The notes beneath the pieces were generated by a model that saw only the letters and a list, made by a program, of their open reading frames with translations, had not been told where the DNA came from and did no database searches. A program made the translations under genes and the position numbers. 64,000 nucleotides of DNA, from assembly GCF_963576675.1 (NCBI RefSeq), contig NC_088913.1, positions 14,893,001 to 14,957,000 of the forward strand, written 5' to 3'. This document shows, piece after piece, positions 1 to 11,175 of this stretch (position 1 is its first letter; the number at the start of each line of letters is the position of its first letter). The stretch comes from Euphorbia lathyris. Its lineage: Eukaryota > Streptophyta > Magnoliopsida > Malpighiales > Euphorbiaceae.

Positions 1-333
1 AAAAATTGATACAGTGAGTTTAGCGATCTCTCACAAATCGCTATCGAGTTTTAAAAATAGGTTCCACAAAGAACAGGAACAAAGGAATTCCAAAAAAATT
101 TCCGGTGAGCAGACCTGTGACGAGATCCTATTCGCGGGCACGTAACAATGCATGCTCATTGAAATCGATAAAATCATAAATTATATAGCTGGGGCCAGAT
201 GATCCTTTTATCTTGGTTTAATATAGACTATATCTAATCTGAGCAAAGTCAACTACTTACAGAGAGAGTCATATCAATATTTTCGTTGATATTGTTATTT
301 TCTGAAGCATGGATCACAGACATCCCATAAGAT
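1..333. other. intergenic sequence, nothing recognised
   Basis: AT-rich sequence with no coding exon, RNA gene or clear repeat that I can identify on either strand. Confidence 0.4.
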
Positions 334-487
334 ACAACAAGAACAAAGCCTTAGTCCCGAAATGATTCGGGGTCGGCTAACATGAACCATATATTTTGGT
401 TCATGTCATAAGATGTGGCTAAGTTTTACGCTGGCCGCTACAAACCTACCGCAACCCTCCTCCTTTTTCCGGGCTTGGGACCGGCAG
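334..487 (-). mobile_element. 3' tail of a plant RTE-type LINE (or a SINE using the same tail)
   Basis: Read on the minus strand, this segment opens with a 'CCGGTCCCAAGCCCGG' block and an AGGAGGAGGGTTGCGG block, continues through a GTTAGCCGACCCCGAATC block, and ends in GGGACTAAGGC followed by a TTG-rich tail (TTTGTTCTTGTTGT). That order and the TTG-type tail match, from family knowledge, the 3' ends of plant RTE non-LTR elements. No reverse-transcriptase sequence remains, so only the tail survives. Class is inferred from the tail alone. Confidence 0.5.
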
Positions 488-601
488 ATCATTATACAAA
501 ATTAGATAATATACAGTATATTAGCTAGTGTTGTTAAAAGTGTTATGCCCCATTAAGGCGATCAGACATCAAATCGCCCAAGGCACTAGGCGCCATCGTA
601 C

Positions 602-795
602 GTGCTACTTAGAAATGGGTAAAACATATATATAAAGCAGTATGAAGTTTTATAAGATGAAGGGATAAGGTACAAATTAGCCATATGGTTATTCGGGGGT
701 GCTACTTAAAAAAGGGTAAAATATATATAAAACAGTATGAATTTTTATAAAATGAAGGGGTCAGGTGCAAATTAGCCATATGGTTATTCGGGGAC
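602..795. repeat. tandem duplication, 97-bp unit, two copies
   Basis: GTGCTACTT-AAAxxGGGTAAAA starts at 602 and again at about 699. Both copies run through a TATATAAA/CAGTATGAA stretch to CCATATGGTTATTCGGGG, with scattered substitutions. No function is evident. Confidence 0.7.
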
Positions 796-1318
796 AGCGG
801 ATTTCTCCTCTAGTAGGTGTTGAGCTTAGTTTCTTTCATTTTTACTTTTGTTTTCCTTTCCTAGTTCTGTTAGTTCCAGTATTGTAATCTTGTTGCTTTT
901 GGGGCAAAACAAAACCTTTTTAACCTTTCTATATTTTTCTTCCATTCCCCTATATGGTGTTTTAAAATATAAGAAATTGCTGAGAAAAAAAATTAAAAAA
1001 AAACAATCATATGTATTAATACCACTGCAATTTACAACACAATTTCAACAATTTTAGTATGTACCAATATCACTGCAAACGAGAGAAATGGAGAAGCAAT
1101 AATAGCAATATTAACTTCTGTCTATACGGTAACAGAAGAACTTTTCATTGTCTAAACTTACTCTTAGTTCATAATTCTAAGACCACAATTTAGCCTTCTC
1201 TTTTCAAAATAACAACATTTATTTCATCAAGGTAACAAAATGATTAAAAGAAAACTCTTCTGCATGCTAAGCAAATTATACTAAAAATAATCTAACCAAG
1301 GGCAAACCACATTCTCAC

Positions 1319-1548
1319 CTGATGAATAAATGGCTCCATTTGGCTAAATAAGTCATATCCCTAAATATAAACAAAGAAAATCATTGAGCCACACAAAAGA
1401 GCACTTAATGCATATAGAATAAAGTTGTTGCTAATGGATGAAAAAAGAATACCAGCTTAAAAAATCTCAGTTGAGCATCCATAATAGCACTTATTGATTC
1501 CAAAAACTCTTACTTCTTTTTTGCTTCAACATTTACAACTGCATTAAC
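1319..1548 (-). pseudogene. two BAR-domain exons of an AGD-type ARF-GAP (pseudogene)
   Basis: On the minus strand, exon 1548-1453 encodes a stretch containing NVEAKKK and EFLESISAIMDAQLRFFKL, with a TAA stop directly after NVEAKKK. It is followed by a GT donor. Exon 1360-1319, between a TTTAG acceptor and a GTGAG donor, encodes GYDLFSQMEPFIHQ. Both are in phase 0 and match the C-terminal part of the BAR domain of plant class-1 AGD proteins (BAR-PH-ArfGAP-ankyrin), GTPase-activating proteins for ARF GTPases on vesicle membranes. The neighbouring linker and PH exons lie at higher coordinates (3.3-4.5 kb), which is the wrong order for one gene, so these exons belong to a rearranged or separate copy. 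Confidence 0.8.
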
Positions 1549-2030
1549 CTGAATTCCTTAACAAAGAATTGGGTTCATTAGAAAAATAATATACCGAACA
1601 TTTAGCAAAAATTCTACATAGAATGGCACAGAAGCGCACTAGATTAAAGCGGCTTCTCTCAAAGGCAGACTTTGAATTCTGCAAACCCTGTAAAAGAATG
1701 GATGACATTTAGAGAAGAGAAGCAACATATAAATGGAATGAAATAAAATCAAAGCTAAAAACAGCTTGTTCAGCAATATATTTTGAACAAAAACCAGTTC
1801 GCGGGTTTCCACGTAACAGACTAACAAGTTTAGCCAATTCTTGGATAAGAAGTAACATAACATGTAAATTCTACTAAACCGCATCAAAGGCAGAAGAAAT
1901 TTATTTTATTTCTATAAAATACTGATAACTAAAAGTATTATTAACTTTTTCCTCCCTAAATTCATTTATACATAATACATGTATTTTTTTTTTGTTCCTT
2001 TAGTTCCTGGAATTTTTTTATTTTATTTTA
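1549..2030. other. non-coding, no recognised feature
   Basis: Short open frames occur, including one of about 80 codons on the minus strand, but none shows a family motif or credible gene context. Confidence 0.4.
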
Positions 2031-2226
2031 GAGGGCGAGCCTTGGCGCAACGATAAACGTTGTTGTCGTGTGACCAAGAGGTCAAGGGTTCGAGTCTTAG
2101 GAGTGGCCTCTTGCCAAAATAAATTGGCTAGGGAAGGCTTGCCCCAGTACACCCTTGTGGTGGGACCCCTCCCCGGACCCTCGCTCAGCGGGGACGCATA
2201 GTGCACCGGGCCGCCCCCTTTTTTTA
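2031..2226 (+). mobile_element. Au-type SINE
   Basis: A tRNA-derived head with a box-A-like CTTGGCGCAACG and a box-B GGTTCGAGTCT (about 2087-2097) is followed by the family body: GTGGCCTCTTGCC, GGGAAGGCTTGCCCC, GGTGGGACCCCTCCCC, CAGCGGGGACGCATAGTGCA and CCGGGCCGCCC, ending in a T-rich tail. The order of blocks matches the Au SINE family, which is widespread in flowering plants. It sits in a T-rich stretch, so the target-site duplication cannot be set with confidence. SINEs are transcribed by RNA polymerase III from the internal A and B boxes. Confidence 0.85.
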
Positions 2227-2536
2227 TTCTCGGAGAAAGAGATTAGAGATGTTCACTACCCTTACAAATACATAAAAGAAATAATATTCTTCTAGCGAAG
2301 TTATAGAGCTAAGCAAGGTTACATGTATCTTTTTGTTATTCCTTACTAAATGGGCTGAACTGGTGTTAACATAATAAATTATGCAGAAAATGAAAAATGA
2401 TATTGACTAGTTAAATTTGAAAAAAAAGAAGCAAATGATTTTTATCACTGAGATATGGAAAAACTCTATTTACTGCTGCCTTCTAGAAAACAATCAGATC
2501 ATAATTACTTCTGATTTACGTGACTACATATAAATT

Positions 2537-2901
2537 ATCAATGAGAAATAAACTATTTAGCTTACACTATCAATTAAAAGGTGCCAACAAAATATATAAC
2601 CTTGTATACATGAACCCAAAAAAAACACTTTTCTATCTCTATCTAGCACACCACCACAAACGAAATATTATTGAGCATTTGAGCTTGAAGTGAGGGGAGG
2701 GGAGGGGAGGCAAATGTAGTCTTAAGTAGTGCTGAAAAATTTAAATAACCAGATGGAAGCAAACATGATATAATTTCAAAGCTTTTGTTATAAGAGGTTA
2801 AGAGACTGTCAAACAATCGACATAAAAGCTCAAACCTATGAAGCACGGACTCTTCCCTGTGGTAGGAGTGGTGGTGTTGGACTCGCCGGACACGGCCGGA
2901 T
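2537..2901. repeat. segmental duplicate, copy 1 (partner 5678-6043)
   Basis: This 365-bp block starts at ATCAATGAGAAATAAAC and runs through GCACACCACCACAAACG, a GAGGGGAGG run and CTTCCCTGTGGTAGGAGTGG to CACGGCCGGATT. It is nearly identical to 5678-6043. It is not coding. Its partner is fused to a truncated ArfGAP exon. Confidence 0.85.
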
Positions 2902-3303
2902 TCGCACCCGACACGGAAAAAGCGAGTCCCCTGAGGTTTTGAATTCCGACTCGGCAGGGACACGGATGTAGGTGAAAATAGGTAAAAGTTTAGGGTTTCT
3001 TTTAAGATCCTTGAAAGGAGAGGGGTTTAAGACTAAATATAGAAACCTAATATCTGTCTTCTCCGTCTGCACATCATTGCCCCTATCGTTTTGCGAATTT
3101 ACCCATAATAATATTGTAAAAAACTATTAAAATGCTATTAAAACGCTAAAATGTGTCTGTCTTTCATGATGCTGCAAGTTTGTAATCCTTCGCATTTATG
3201 TACTGATCCCCATAAATAGATTTCCAAAATTATGCAAGCCTAAATCCCTAATTTTCAACTAAGATAGACTGATCATAGTTGATTAAGATAAAAGAACACG
3301 TAC

Positions 3304-4519
3304 CATTGACCTACTACCCTTATTCCTGTAATAGAACAAAGTCCCTTGACTGTCTAATACAAAGAACCTTCTCTTCCAATCCATCCTCGAACTAGCAGAA
3401 CGTTTTAATAGATATCCTTGTTTGAGAGTCGTGACCTAAAAAATGGACAAAGAAAATACCTCAGCAACTATTTTTTCTATGACTAGAAAAGACGGAAGTG
3501 TTTGATGAAGTATCATATAACTTGAATTAACAATTATTGAAGTGTAAGTAAATAATTTGCACAAAATGCTTTCATTCAGCTCTCAAATTGTGCTATGAAG
3601 CTCCGAAAAAAAAATTGAAGCATGAAACTAGTTCCATTATATATTACAATTGTATTTATTTGTTTTAAGAAGCTAGCTTTAACTTAAGTAAATCATGAAA
3701 ACGTTGGAGAGAGAGAGAGGGGACTGCAATATTTTTCTCAATCTTCTAAGAAAAAAGAATATTGCGGACGTAAGAAAGTATCTAGCATAAAACACAGCAT
3801 GAACCAAATGCGCTTGCACCAGGAATTTGCTATCACTCGTTGCCTTTCCCAATAAACCATCTTTCAAGCATATCAAACGTCAAACATTCAACTCAATCTT
3901 AATTATAATATGCTTAAAATTACTATCAGAACAAGGATGACTTAACATGTTTTTCAAGTTTAAAACAAGAGAAAACTGAGAGAGTCCTTGTCAGAGAGAA
4001 AATAGTTAAAGAACAACTAGTGTAGTCTTGGAGACTACCTTTTGGTTTTGGAACAACAGTTTTATACTATGGTCCCACTACTGATCACAAAATTCATATC
4101 AAAAATTTCGTAACACTCAATGCAAATTAAGGGTAACAAAGGGCATCACATGAAGTGAGCATTCTATTGGTCGGTGGTTTTCACCTGGTCAGTGAACGAC
4201 CAAATTCACTTGGTCAGTCACTGACCAGGTGAAAATTACTGTCTATTGGTTACACGATCTTGGGGGGGAGGGTAGAATAGAAAAGTCGAAAACCAATAAC
4301 TTACTTCCCCATTTGCAGTATACTTCGTAACTGCTTCTACGTTTCTATACGAGCTCAAACCAACAACACGGAGACCGTCAACACTTGTTGAAGGCTCTGT
4401 ATCACTAAAAGCATGATTATTTTCATACTCAGCCTGGGCTACGAATTCCTGAATCCGTTTTGCAAGTTTCTCTTGTTCGGTATTAGCAGTTCTTTCGATT
4501 GCTGTGCATAAGTTAAAAC
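3304..4519 (-). pseudogene. linker and PH-domain exons of an AGD-type ARF-GAP, copy B (pseudogene)
   Basis: Exon 4519-4305, after a CAAACAG acceptor, begins VLTYAQQSKE. A one-base deletion then shifts the frame, and the new frame reads EQEKLAKRIQEF, then STSVDGLRVVGLSSYRNVEA, ending TANGE at a GTAAGT donor. Exon 3435-3304, after a TTTTTTAG acceptor, is fully open. It encodes KQGYLLKRSASS, DWKRRFFVLDSQGTLFYYRN and a GTACGTG donor, which is the start of a pleckstrin-homology domain. Both junctions are phase 0. This matches the BAR-to-PH stretch of class-1 AGD proteins, whose PH domain binds phosphoinositides. No further PH or ArfGAP exons follow at lower coordinates; repeat 2537-2901 comes instead. 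Confidence 0.85.
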
Positions 4520-5677
4520 CTGTTTGAGGAAAAATATTCATCATAAATTATGTTTCCTTGAAAGTCATGCCAAGCTTGTCCAATTTAATCACTCAGACAA
4601 AACATAAGATTTCTCAATGAACTTGTGACCATGTCAATCTATCACCCAAAGACGCATATACAGTGATTAAACATAAATCAACGTGTATCAAGTAAATCAT
4701 TCAAATAAAAAATGCTATTTGAAACAGGGTTAAAGTGATTAAAATGCTTGAAGTCTAGATATGTGGCATTTGCATATTCTGACTGAATGAAGTATATAAA
4801 CTGGAAATTTGATCTTTATATTTGCAAAATAATAGAACTCAATATTCAGCCTTATTTAAGCCTACAGTTCCCCACAAATTCCTTCTCTATTTTTAAATCA
4901 TGGACAGAAAAAGCAAACCCCTGCTGCACAAATATAATGCAATTACCTGCAGCTTTTCTAGTTGATCACAATTGCGTTCTATTATCATACATATTTCTCT
5001 GTTTTTCTTTTTGTTCGCCAATAGAACCATTGTCCATTGATGCATCCCTAACTCGTTCTGTAAACTTGATATTCAAGGTGCTAGACAAGCACCAATTACC
5101 CAGTTGGTTACTTTTTGAGTGAATGTGAATGAGATATCCAGGAGCAACCATAGTTGCACCACAAAATATTATATCCAACTAGGAGTTAATGAATGAACTC
5201 AAAATGTAAATTCAATTGGGATGGACTAAATCCATTCCTTTTTCCCATCCACCAAGTACGAGGCCCTAAGCCTTTGCAACTCTTTCCTCTGCACCATCTT
5301 AGTTCTATTTGTTATCGTATCTTCTACAGTATCAATATGTTCTGCCTTCCCTTATGATTCAAATGCCTGTTACAATAAACAGACAAAAAGAAAAGGAAAG
5401 GGAGATGGATGTGCAGAGAACCTAATTGATTTTAAATGCAGCAAAATGCCTGTGATGTAGCCAAAAAAATTTATACATTAATTAACAATTAAGGGTGCGC
5501 ATCGGTTTTGATTTGGGTCGAAAACCAAAAGCTGAATTACCTTAAAATACAAAACCTAATGGAATAACCAAATAACAATTGCCAAAATATCCGGCTCAGA
5601 TTGTTCGGTTTCGACTTTTGGGCAAAACAAAACCTTTCTATATGTTTCTTCCATTCCCCGATATGGTGCCAACAAAA
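4520..5677. other. non-coding spacer between AGD fragments
   Basis: No exon of the AGD gene or of another gene could be placed here. Bases 5617-5667 repeat 898-960 (CAAAACAAAACCTTT, then TTCTTCCATTCCCC), so part of this spacer is duplicated from the left end of the window. Confidence 0.4.
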
Positions 5678-6043
5678 TATCAATGAGAAATAAACTATTT
5701 AGCTTACACTATCAATTAAAAGGTGCCAACAAAATATATAAGCTTGTATACATGAACCCAAAAAAACACTTTTCTATCTCTATCTAGCACACCACCACAA
5801 ACGAAATATTATTGAGCATTTGAGCATGAAGTGAGGGGAGGTGAGGGGAGGCAAATGTAGTCTTAAGTAGTGCTGAAAAATTTAAATAACCAGATGGAAG
5901 CAAACATGATATAATTTCAAAGCTTTTGTTATAAGAGGTTAAGAGACTGTCAAACAATCGACATAAAAGCTCAAACCTATGAAGCACGGACTCTTCCCTG
6001 TGGTAGGAGTGGTGGTGTTGGACTCGCCGGACACGGCCGGATT
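5678..6043. repeat. segmental duplicate, copy 2 (partner 2537-2901)
   Basis: Near-identical to 2537-2901. Its right edge at CACGGCCGG|ATTGCGATG is the point where homology to an ArfGAP exon begins, so this is a rearrangement breakpoint. Confidence 0.85.
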
Positions 6044-7650
6044 GCGATGAACGCCTGAGCACTCGATACACAACAATACACCAAGATTAAGAGACGCCAA
6101 TCAGGATCAGGAGCACTACACTCAGCAGACAGATCATTTCCAGCAATTTTTCTAAGAATTGCAGAAACACAATCAGCTCTAGTAACTTTCATGTCATCTT
6201 CCGAATGTAAATGACTTTGTAGTTGTTGAACAGCAGATGGAGATCCACTTCTATTCTCATGTTCCAGATGTTTCATCCTTGGAAGGTGGTGTGATATTTC
6301 ACATATGCGAAACGTATAGGTATCAAATTTCCGTATAAACACTGCAGACAACAACCTGTTGTAGAAGATGAAAGTTCAAAAGTGATGCAATAACTCCTCT
6401 AATTTTATTTACCCAATCCATTCTATAAGCTCCACTCTCAGCCTGACAAGACTAGAAAAAGAGACGAGTCAAATGATTTTTACATAATATTGCTAACTCA
6501 TGATCAATCTCAATTGAATAAGAGAGAGAGAGACAATAATCTAAGAAAATATCAAATTTCTGAATAAATACTGCCATTCTACAACTCTGTTTATGGCATA
6601 TATCAATGTGATGAAATAATTGAATAAGATAGTGTATATTTAAAACTATTAAAACAGTTGCTGAAGTGAGATGGCAGAGATGAAGAAGAAGAGGTTATTC
6701 TGAAGTGACAATCATTAAACCAAATATATTTCACCAATGTTTAGGAAGTAGGAACCCTCTAAAGAATATGGAAGTATGTCTAACAGTAACATAGTTCTCT
6801 CATATTTCATATAGTTTATTCTAATGTAATCTAATCATATTTCAAAAGGAGTTATTTACCAAGTAATCCCTGGTTCTTAGTACTCCAATACCCTTAAAAT
6901 TTATTATGTCATTTCTACTCTTTATAATGCTTTGCATCCTGAGCGGATCCAAATATGTTGATATCAACAGAATTTTTGTTGCAACATAATTAAGTGCCTA
7001 TTATCCTCATCAGATTTCCATCCGTTAGACATAAAATAAAACCTAGATGAATACACAAGTTGATCATCCACAAAGTAAAAGCCTTAAAATATTAAAAATA
7101 AAAAATAAAGATGTGCAGAACCAATATTATATCACCTGCAATGTGTACGATTTCGATGGAGATATTATTCTGAAGCATAGTCTTAGATCGGTGTCATCTG
7201 ATCTTGAGTCAATCTTCAAGGTTGAAGTGTGAAGATCAATACTATGGCAACCTAGGTTTCCCTCACTAAGTGAGGATGCTCTGTTGTTGTGCCTTGAACG
7301 AAATCTAGCAAAGACACAGTTTTATACCATGGTCCCACTATTGATCACAAAATTCATATCATGCTTGAGGAAATTTCATAACACTCGATGCAAATTAAGG
7401 GAAGGAAAGGGCATCACATGCAGTGAGCATTCTATTTGGGAGAGAGGGAAGAAAAGAAAAGTTGAAAACCAACAACTTACTTCCCATTTGCAGCATAACT
7501 GCTTCTACGTTTCTATATGAGCTCACACCACACCAACAACACGGAGACCGTTGAAGGCTCTGTATCACTAGACTAGAAGCATGATTATTTTCGTACTCAG
7601 CCTGGCTTCTGAATTCCTGAACCCTTTTTGCAAGTTTATTTTGTTCGGTG
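6043..7650 (-). pseudogene. AGD-type ARF-GAP, copy C: linker, PH and ArfGAP exons (pseudogene)
   Basis: Four pieces lie in correct order on the minus strand. Linker 7648-7481 reads TEQNKLAKRVQEF and ends at a GTAAGT donor; it is degraded and lacks its 5' end. PH exon about 7318-7136 contains ARFRSRHNNRASSLSE, DTDLRLCFRIISPSKSYTLQ and a GTGAT donor. Exon 6442-6356 contains GAYRMDWVNKIRGVIASLL, the C-terminal helix of the PH domain. The last piece, about 6300-6043, contains KVTRADCVSAILRKIAGND and the zinc-finger start C-A-E-C-S-A-P-D-P-D-W. One base is lost at about 6075, after which the other frame reads LNLGVLLCIECSGVHRN. The ArfGAP domain is cut at HRN and fused to repeat 5678-6043. The first PH exon (KQGYLLKR) and ankyrin repeats are absent. 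The family identity is strong; the gene cannot be functional. Confidence 0.88.
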
Positions 7651-9444
7651 GTCATTAAAATAGTTTTTGATCCAATAAAATCACTAAACTAGCAAACTTG
7701 TGTCATGAAAGTCACTATAATCGGATTCCACTATCTAGGCCACCAGAAAGCTAACAACGTGACTACCATATCAACAACACCTGACACATATATTTAACAT
7801 GTGTTGTCACGTGGCAGATTTTTGGATGGTTAACATGCTAATCCAAAAAATGACCTATGCAAATGGATTTTTAATGTGTTTTGGGAATTTGAATGAGTTT
7901 CACAAAAAAAAAAAAAAATTAATGTGTTTAGGGATTTTGAACAAAAGGATGCCTTTATATCATAATATTGATCTAACATAAATCACCATGATTTGTCCAA
8001 ACCAATACAAGTTAAATATGTTGAAAAACTACATCCTGGATGACCTGTGAAGAATTAAGTAATAGAACAATTCAATGAACAAACATGTTGTCAGAACTCA
8101 TATGAACATTCTGGAAAGATGAAATTATACGTTCAGATAAAAGGGGAATGAAATTCAAGAGAACGGAACTGAATGTAAATATAATTATGTGAGTTTGATG
8201 GTGAGCGTGTCTTACAGTTCAATCTCAGTTACCATTTGCTAACATGTTTTGTGTCTTATCTTTCTACATTTTGGAATTGTACATAAATACTTGTTTTCTT
8301 TTGTGACCCAAAACATTCAGATAATCTATCTCAAAGGTGTCTGCATCCCAATCTCACTCTCCACTCCCATCCTTTCTGTTACTCATCTTAGGCCCTACCA
8401 TTGCAAAATTATCAATGTTTAAGAGACCTAACTGCACTTATTGTTGTCTAGACATTGGCATCTTTAGAAATCATGTTTTTGTATTTCACATATGATGAAA
8501 AGTTAAGTTCATTTCATGTTAACTTAGTGTCATCATCTGTTCTTGCTTTCAGTTTATTTCGAGTCATATTGATCTAAATAAGGTATTGATGCTGACCTGA
8601 CTTACCCTGCTTCATAATTCAATAACTGTGTTTGCATGCGCCTAGTCATATTCCAAAACTGCTAATATGATATTATTCAGGATGAGTGCTAAATTCTATT
8701 TGGATCAATTAAGTGAAATACATAGGATGAGATTGTTGCTGTAAAATGATAGAAATTAATGTATTTCCATACCTCTGAATATAACATGTTTTTGGTATTC
8801 AACCCCAGAAGTTTGAGACAATTAACCCAAAACATTTCCATGTTACTGTTTGTTTCTGCAGATTCTTACTACCAATGACTAGATATGGACCTGCTCAGCC
8901 ACTGCCAAGTCCAAACAAAAATATGAGCTTTTGATATGAACAAATCAGATATTCATATGCATCTCGGAACTCACTCCAAGAATACTTCGACCCAAGCCTG
9001 GTCGGAAAAACCACCTACCGAATGGAAAATTGTGGTCGGTATGTGGCGCCTATGGAGATCCGCTGATAATCATCCATCCGAAATGTTGATTATGCCACGT
9101 ATCAGAAATTGAATTGAATGGAAAACAAATAAACATATTGGAAAATAGGGACAATAGATTTTTTTCCCATTAACATGTACAACTAATGCAACAAAATTGT
9201 ATTCCACTATGTTCGTTGCTCGAGCAAAGAGCCTGCCAGCCCCGACGACCATAGCACATCTCGTGCACCGCCACGTACACTCAGCGACCATCCCATCGAT
9301 ATTCTAAGGAACGTTAAATTCTTGAAAATTTTCGTTTTAAGGTCATTTTGGTGTTGTTTGGGTAGGGAAGATTGTGAATTTTTAGAGAGAGAGAGAGCTC
9401 CAATAAATGTGATTTTGGAAAATAAAAAATGTGGTTTCAAACAA
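7651..9444. other. intergenic, decayed repeat fragments
   Basis: No gene found. Bases 7706-7731 (AAAGTCACTATAATCGGATT) recur at 10616-10642, marking remains of a dispersed repeat that resembles the long-TIR MITE at 54.3 kb. A GA microsatellite lies at about 9382-9396. Confidence 0.4.
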
Positions 9445-10006
9445 CTTTAATTCTTGAATATTTTCATTTTAAGGTCGTTAACGGTCATTTTAAGTAGTCC
9501 GTTAACCGGTGTTAACAAGTGTAAAGTTCAGAGGGTCAATCAAATTTTTTGGACGAGTTTGGGTGGTCGATGTATTAACCCTTAATATTATTGTCGTGTG
9601 TCTTACATATTTTAGTTGCCTTACATACCTATATTAAAGCATGTGTGATCTTTTTGAATTTTACTGATTGTCTTCTAATCTTCTATTTTAACTCAATTCA
9701 AATGCATAATAAACACAAATGCTCAATTACTAGAGAAGATCTTAATTTTATTAAAATAAAATATAACGAGTTCTACATCGACTACTTCGAATTATAAATA
9801 CGAATTACACCAAAATAATAATAAAAAAAAACTTCTAAAAAACTTGTACTAGTTTAGATATTCTACGCTGATTAGAACATAACAACTCTACCAAGGCATG
9901 TTGAGAACACCTTGAAAAGTTTGACAACTTTTGAAAAACTTTAATAAAAAAATCCTTTCTACTATCTTCTATTACTACAATCAATTTTTCTAATACTGTT
10001 GCATTC
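9445..10006. repeat. direct duplicate, copy 1 (partner 10640-11175), with an FBD tail fragment
   Basis: Starts CTTTAATTCTTGAATATTTTC and runs through TTAACGGTCATTTTAAGTAG and AGTGTAAAGTTCAGAGGGTC to ACTGTTGCATTC. The last part (about 9850-10006, minus strand) encodes the C-terminal end of the FBD domain also found in the gene at 11.0-12.5 kb. The copy stops abruptly at GCATTC, where the partner continues into the rest of the FBD exon. Confidence 0.85.
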
Positions 10007-10316
10007 AGTTCATTAATCAGTTCAGTTCAGTAATTTATCGTTACTTATTATAATTATAATTATTTTTTATTTTTATTATTATTAGAACCATTATTATTCT
10101 TATAAACTTTTTATTTTAATTATTTCTATTTTTAAAGGATTATATTATTATTTCAGTTTCATTAGAATTTAGTTCAGTTCAGTAGCATTCAGTTCAGTTC
10201 AGAGTCTTAATTTATATTTGAAGATTCTTTCGTTCGTAATTATAATTGTTCGATAACTCAATCTCCGACACATTTTTTCTTAAAAGAATCTACTAATATC
10301 GTATTTCATTTTGCAG

Positions 10317-10618
10317 GGAAAAATGGTCAGGCATCTTCAAGTCTTTCATGGGCAACAAGACTAAGAATTGCCAAAGGAACAGCCAGAGGATTAGCCTACC
10401 TCCACGAATGCAGCCCGAGAAAATTCGTCCATGGCGACTTAAAACCATCGAACATACTCCTCGACAACGAATTCCAGCCTCAAATCTCCGATTTTGGCCT
10501 AAACAGACTAATCAGCATCACAGGAAACAATCCCGCTTCATCCGATGGCTTCATTGGGAGCGCTTTACCTTACTTAAAATCAGTCCAAACTGATCGAACC
10601 AACAATTACCTTACTTAA
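10317..10618 (+). pseudogene. captured kinase-domain exon of a leucine-rich-repeat receptor-like kinase
   Basis: After a TTTTGCAG acceptor, one open frame of about 100 codons encodes a Ser/Thr kinase core: LSWATRLRIAKGTARGLAYL, then the catalytic loop HGDLKPSN with D and N present, then the DFG motif in ISDFGLNRLI, then FIGSALPYLKSVQTD. It stops at TAA (10616-10618), just after the conserved TNNY, where homology ends. The spacing and the HGDLKPSN/SDFG pattern fit plant LRR receptor kinases. The retained acceptor suggests a copy from genomic DNA, not a retrocopy. It lies between two direct copies of an FBD gene tail (9445-10006 and 10640-11175). With no N-lobe and no extracellular part it cannot act as a kinase. 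Confidence 0.85.
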
Positions 10619-10639
10619 AGTCACTATAATCGGATTCCA

Positions 10640-11175
10640 CTTTAATTCTTGAATATTTTCATTTTAAGACCGTTAACGGTCATTTTAAGTAGTCAGTTAA
10701 CCGGTGTTAACAAGTGTAAAGTTCAGAGGGTCAATCAAATTTTTTGGACGAGTTTGGGTGTTCGATGTATTAACCCTTAATATTATTGTCGTGTGTCTTA
10801 CATATTTTAGTTGCCTTACATACCTATATTAAAGCATGTGTGATCTTTTTGAATTTTACTGATTGTCTTCTAATCTTCTATTTTAACTCAATTCAAATGC
10901 ATAATAAACACAAATGCTCAATTACTAGAGAAGATCTTAATTTTATTAAAATAAATATAACGAGTTCTACATCGACTACTTCGAATTATAAATACGAAAT
11001 ACACCAAAATAATAATAATAAAAAACTTCTAAAAAACTTGTACTAGTTTAGATATTCTACCAAGGCATGTTGAGAACACCTTGAAAAGTTTGACAACTTT
11101 TGAAAAACTTTAATAAAAAAATCCTTTCTACTATCTTCTATTACTACAATCAATTTTTCTAATACTGTTGCATTC
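10640..11175. repeat. direct duplicate, copy 2 (partner 9445-10006)
   Basis: Same sequence as 9445-10006 with small indels. This copy is joined without a break to the FBD exon of the F-box pseudogene, so it is probably the original and the other the duplicate. Confidence 0.8.

Noticed and set aside
1639..1887. 82-codon minus-strand ORF with hydrophobic stretches
   Set aside because: Composition effect in AT-rich DNA. It lies between AGD exons, with no start context and no homology I can recognise.
2031..2226. Possible tRNA gene because of box A and box B motifs
   Set aside because: There is no cloverleaf or acceptor stem, and the body matches the Au SINE.
9070..9291. 73-codon Cys-containing minus-strand ORF
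   Set aside because: Cysteines do not form a known finger, and there is no supporting context.
10348..10593. 81-codon basic ORF
   Set aside because: Out-of-frame shadow of the receptor-kinase exon 10317-10618, which has clear kinase motifs in another frame.
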